DNA of 6,156 nt from assembly GCA_934597465.1 (NCBI GenBank), contig CAKTSC010000095.1, positions 1 through 6,156 on the forward strand. Direction: 5' to 3'. Positions 5,168 through 6,156 of this stretch are shown one piece after another. The position numbers were made by a program, and so were the translations under genes. The first letter of the stretch is position 1. Each line of letters begins with the position of its first letter. The DNA comes from an uncultured Dysosmobacter sp. Its GTDB lineage: Bacteria > Bacillota > Clostridia > Oscillospirales > Oscillospiraceae. The notes beneath the pieces are model-generated. The model was not told where the DNA came from and searched no databases. It was given only the letters and a program-made list of their open reading frames with translations.

Positions 5168-5184
5168 GGTACCCGAACCTCCCT

Positions 5185-5343
5185 TCACCGGCGGCGGCAG
5201 CAGCCGCAGCCGCAGGCGATGAGAAGGAAGGCCACCAGAAAGAGCAGCGCCCCCACCGGAAAGATAGCCGCGATGAGGATCCCCGCCCCCAGGGCGATGC
5301 CGAAGATCCCGATGAGGTATCCGCCGCCGTTCCCACGAAACAT
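5185..5343 (-). CDS. Small hydrophobic membrane protein with Cys/Arg tail (52 aa), unrecognised
   Basis: I do not recognise a named family. The protein has 52 residues. It starts MFRGNGGGYLIGIFGIALG, is hydrophobic from about residue 9 to 43 (two short helices with a Phe-Pro break at residues 28-29), and ends in a Cys-rich basic tail, ACGCGCCRRR. The four tail cysteines lie at residues 44, 46, 48 and 49. Such a tail could sit at the membrane surface, bind metal or be acylated; none of these is shown. AAGGGAG at 5354-5360 lies ten bases before the ATG, the same spacing as at spoVM. Its stop is 17 bases before the spoVM start, with the spoVM ribosome binding site directly after the stop codon, so the two are probably co-transcribed and may act together during sporulation. 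Codon use and GC content match the neighbours. Whether it is made is inferred only from the frame, ribosome binding site and spacing. Confidence 0.72.
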   Translation of the reverse strand: MFRGNGGGYLIGIFGIALGAGILIAAIFPVGALLFLVAFLLIACGCGCCRRR

Positions 5344-5371
5344 TCCCGTCACGCTCCCTTCTCCCTGCCCC

Positions 5372-5400
5372 AGTATATCCGCCGGGACAGGGGGTGGGAA
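5372..5400 (-). promoter_or_regulatory. Candidate promoter of the small membrane protein/spoVM pair
   Basis: On the minus strand, TATACT (5377-5372) is five of six to the vegetative -10 box, with TTCCCA (5400-5395, four of six to TTGACA) 17 bases upstream. The overlapping GATATACT is six of eight to a sigma-E -10, but nothing like a sigma-E -35 lies 14-15 bases before it. The start would be near 5365, about 20 bases before the ATG. Which sigma factor uses it, if any, is open. Confidence 0.35.
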
Positions 5401-5401
5401 C

Positions 5402-5427
5402 CCCGGCGGGAAAGTTTTCCCGCCGGG
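5402..5427. repeat. 26-base palindrome upstream of the small membrane protein gene
   Basis: CCCGGCGGGAAA (5402-5413) and TTTCCCGCCGGG (5416-5427) are perfect 12-base inverted arms separated by GT. It ends two bases short of the candidate -35 box at 5395-5400. No T-run follows on the minus strand, so it is either a weak terminator or a protein binding site. A 12-bp perfect match is unlikely by chance even in GC-rich DNA. Confidence 0.6.
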
Positions 5428-5458
5428 CGCCGTCCTCCCTTCCCGTACAGCCCGGCTC

Positions 5459-5490
5459 CCGGCGCGCCGTTTCCCCGTCCGGCCCGCCGG
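5459..5490. repeat. Imperfect GC-rich inverted repeat in the beta-helix/spoVM spacer
   Basis: CCGGCGCGCC (5459-5468) and GGCCCGCCGG (5481-5490) are inverted arms matching at nine of ten positions, with a 12-base loop. It contains the 8-base palindrome GGCGCGCC at 5461-5468. It has no T-run and its role is unclear; it is one of three strong hairpins in this 130-base stretch. Confidence 0.4.
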
Positions 5491-5505
5491 TAAGGGAGAT
5501 AAGCT

Positions 5506-5533
5506 GGGCCGCGGGGATCGCTCCCCGCGGCCC
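5506..5533 (-). terminator. Hairpin terminator after the beta-helix protein gene
   Basis: GGGCCGCGGGGA (5506-5517) pairs perfectly with TCCCCGCGGCCC (5522-5533), 12 pairs around a 4-base loop. It begins 11 bases after the TAA of the beta-helix gene on the minus strand and is followed there by AGCTTATCTCCCTT, a loose T-rich tail. Position and stem strength support a terminator; the weak U-tract lowers certainty. Confidence 0.65.
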
Positions 5534-5544
5534 GGCCGTCCGCA

Positions 5545-6156
5545 TTATTCAAAGGTCGCCTGGGAGAGATCCAGCGCGTAGTCCACGCGGTTGTCGATGT
5601 CGATCCCGTTGCCGGTGAAGACGCAGCCAGCGAGATCCAGCACCCAGTCCCCGCCCAACCCCTCGATGGCCATGCCCGTGCCGTTGCCCTCAAAGCGGTT
5701 CCTGAGGTAGCTGGGGCTGGCGTAGCTGTGCGTCCAGGTGTCCATCCGGAAGCCCACGCCGTTATTCCGGAAGGTGCAGTCCTGGGGCGTGGCCCAGGAG
5801 CCGTCCAGGGCGGCAATGCCCACCTCCCAGTTCTCAAAGAGGCAGTTATAGAGATACACCGCCTGCCCGGTGGCAAGGGCCGTGCCCGTACCGCTGCCCG
5901 CGAAGATCAGGTTTTGGAAGGAGACCACCGCCCCCTTGCCGTCGTGGATGGTGACGGGCTGGGTGAAAACGGTCTCCCCCTCCAGAGAGCCCAGCAGGCA
6001 GCAGGAGTGGTTCATGGAGATGGACCGGTCATAGGTCACGGCCGGGAGGTAGAGCGTCACCTCGATGTTGTCCGCCACCGTGGCGTCTATCTGATCCAGC
6101 AGGGCCTGGAGCTCCTCCGCCGTCTCCATAGGCACATCCTCCGCCCGGTAGCTGAG
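5545..6156 (-). CDS. Right-handed parallel beta-helix repeat protein, C-terminal part, 5' end probably outside window
   Basis: The minus-strand frame is open from the window edge to TAA at 5547-5545, giving 203 visible residues. It is rich in short beta-strand periods typical of parallel beta-helices of the pectate-lyase/NosD fold: IEVTLYLPAVTYDRSISM, then CLLGSLEGETVFTQPVTIH, VVSFQNLIFAGSGTGTAL, AVYLYNCLFENWEVGIAAL, DCTFRNNGVGFRM, YLRNRFEGNGTGMAIEGLG, LDLAGCVFTGNGIDIDNR. The recurring N-x-F/C-x-x-N-G pattern is the asparagine-ladder-like turn. I see no catalytic residues I could assign to a lyase, so the role (carbohydrate binding, surface or spore structure) is open. An internal start is possible at ATG 6129, preceded by GGAGGA, or at GTG 6135, but the frame stays open and sensible to the edge, so a longer protein is as likely. 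Whether it belongs to the spore cluster cannot be told. Confidence 0.75.
   Translation of the reverse strand, partial: LSYRAEDVPMETAEELQALLDQIDATVADNIEVTLYLPAVTYDRSISMNHSCCLLGSLEGETVFTQPVTIHDGKGAVVSFQNLIFAGSGTGTALATGQAVYLYNCLFENWEVGIAALDGSWATPQDCTFRNNGVGFRMDTWTHSYASPSYLRNRFEGNGTGMAIEGLGGDWVLDLAGCVFTGNGIDIDNRVDYALDLSQATFE

Noticed and set aside
5461..5468. GGCGCGCC as a meaningful site
   Set aside because: Such an 8-base GC palindrome is readily expected in GC-rich DNA; it is better explained as part of the larger inverted repeat at 5459-5490.
5168..5545. An upstream extension of the spoVM frame giving a 151-codon protein
   Set aside because: The extension is Arg/Gly/Pro-rich, overlaps the 52-codon membrane gene and three hairpins, and the ATG at 5167 has its own strong ribosome binding site and the family-correct length.
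1..6156. Mobile elements, CRISPR arrays, tRNA or rRNA genes
   Set aside because: There is no transposase or integrase motif, no regularly spaced direct repeats and no tRNA-like fold or rRNA segment on either strand.

Overview
The window looks like chromosomal DNA from a GC-rich, endospore-forming Firmicute. The best guess is a gut-type clostridium of the Oscillospiraceae/Ruminococcaceae group. Three things support this: a SpoIVA, a clostridial-type SipL (SPOCS/DUF3794 domains plus a LysM domain) and a SpoVM-like micro-protein; strong AGGAGG-type ribosome binding sites; and GC-rich codon use throughout. The genus is inference. There are no RNA genes, mobile elements or CRISPR arrays.

Layout from left to right. 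Positions 1-631 (minus) hold the first 210 codons of spoIVA, cut by the window edge, with a sigma-E-like promoter at 670-698. Positions 632-898 are a divergent spacer carrying that promoter, a GC-rich inverted-repeat patch, and an AT-rich candidate promoter with a small dyad for the rightward operon. Positions 899-3347 (plus) are a three-gene polar amino-acid-type ABC importer: lipoprotein binding protein, permease, ATPase. A 22-bp stem-loop lies between the first two genes and two tandem hairpin terminators follow the last. The binding protein has its two halves in swapped order, as in a circular permutation. Positions 3468-5009 (minus) are sipL, with a second sigma-E-like promoter at 5037-5065. 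Positions 5090-5167 (minus) are a 25-codon spoVM, and 5185-5343 (minus) a 52-codon two-helix membrane protein just upstream of it. Positions 5348-5544 are a spacer with three strong hairpins. Positions 5545-6156 (minus) are the 3' part of a beta-helix protein gene.

How the genes fit together. In Bacillus subtilis and Clostridioides difficile, SpoIVA is the ATPase that polymerises on the forespore surface. SpoVM is the amphipathic micro-protein that anchors it to the curved membrane. SipL (the clostridial counterpart of SpoVID) binds SpoIVA through its LysM domain. All three basement-layer proteins lie within about 5.2 kb here. spoIVA and sipL share the promoter pattern GCATACY-N14-CATANNNT, which suggests co-expression in the mother cell. 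The ABC operon sits between sipL and spoIVA on the opposite strand and is bounded by its own promoter region and terminators, so it reads as a separate nutrient-uptake unit inside the sporulation cluster.

The most noteworthy items are the permuted binding protein, the spoVM/sipL/spoIVA linkage, and two short genes (spoVM and the 52-codon membrane gene) that a length-filtered annotation would miss.
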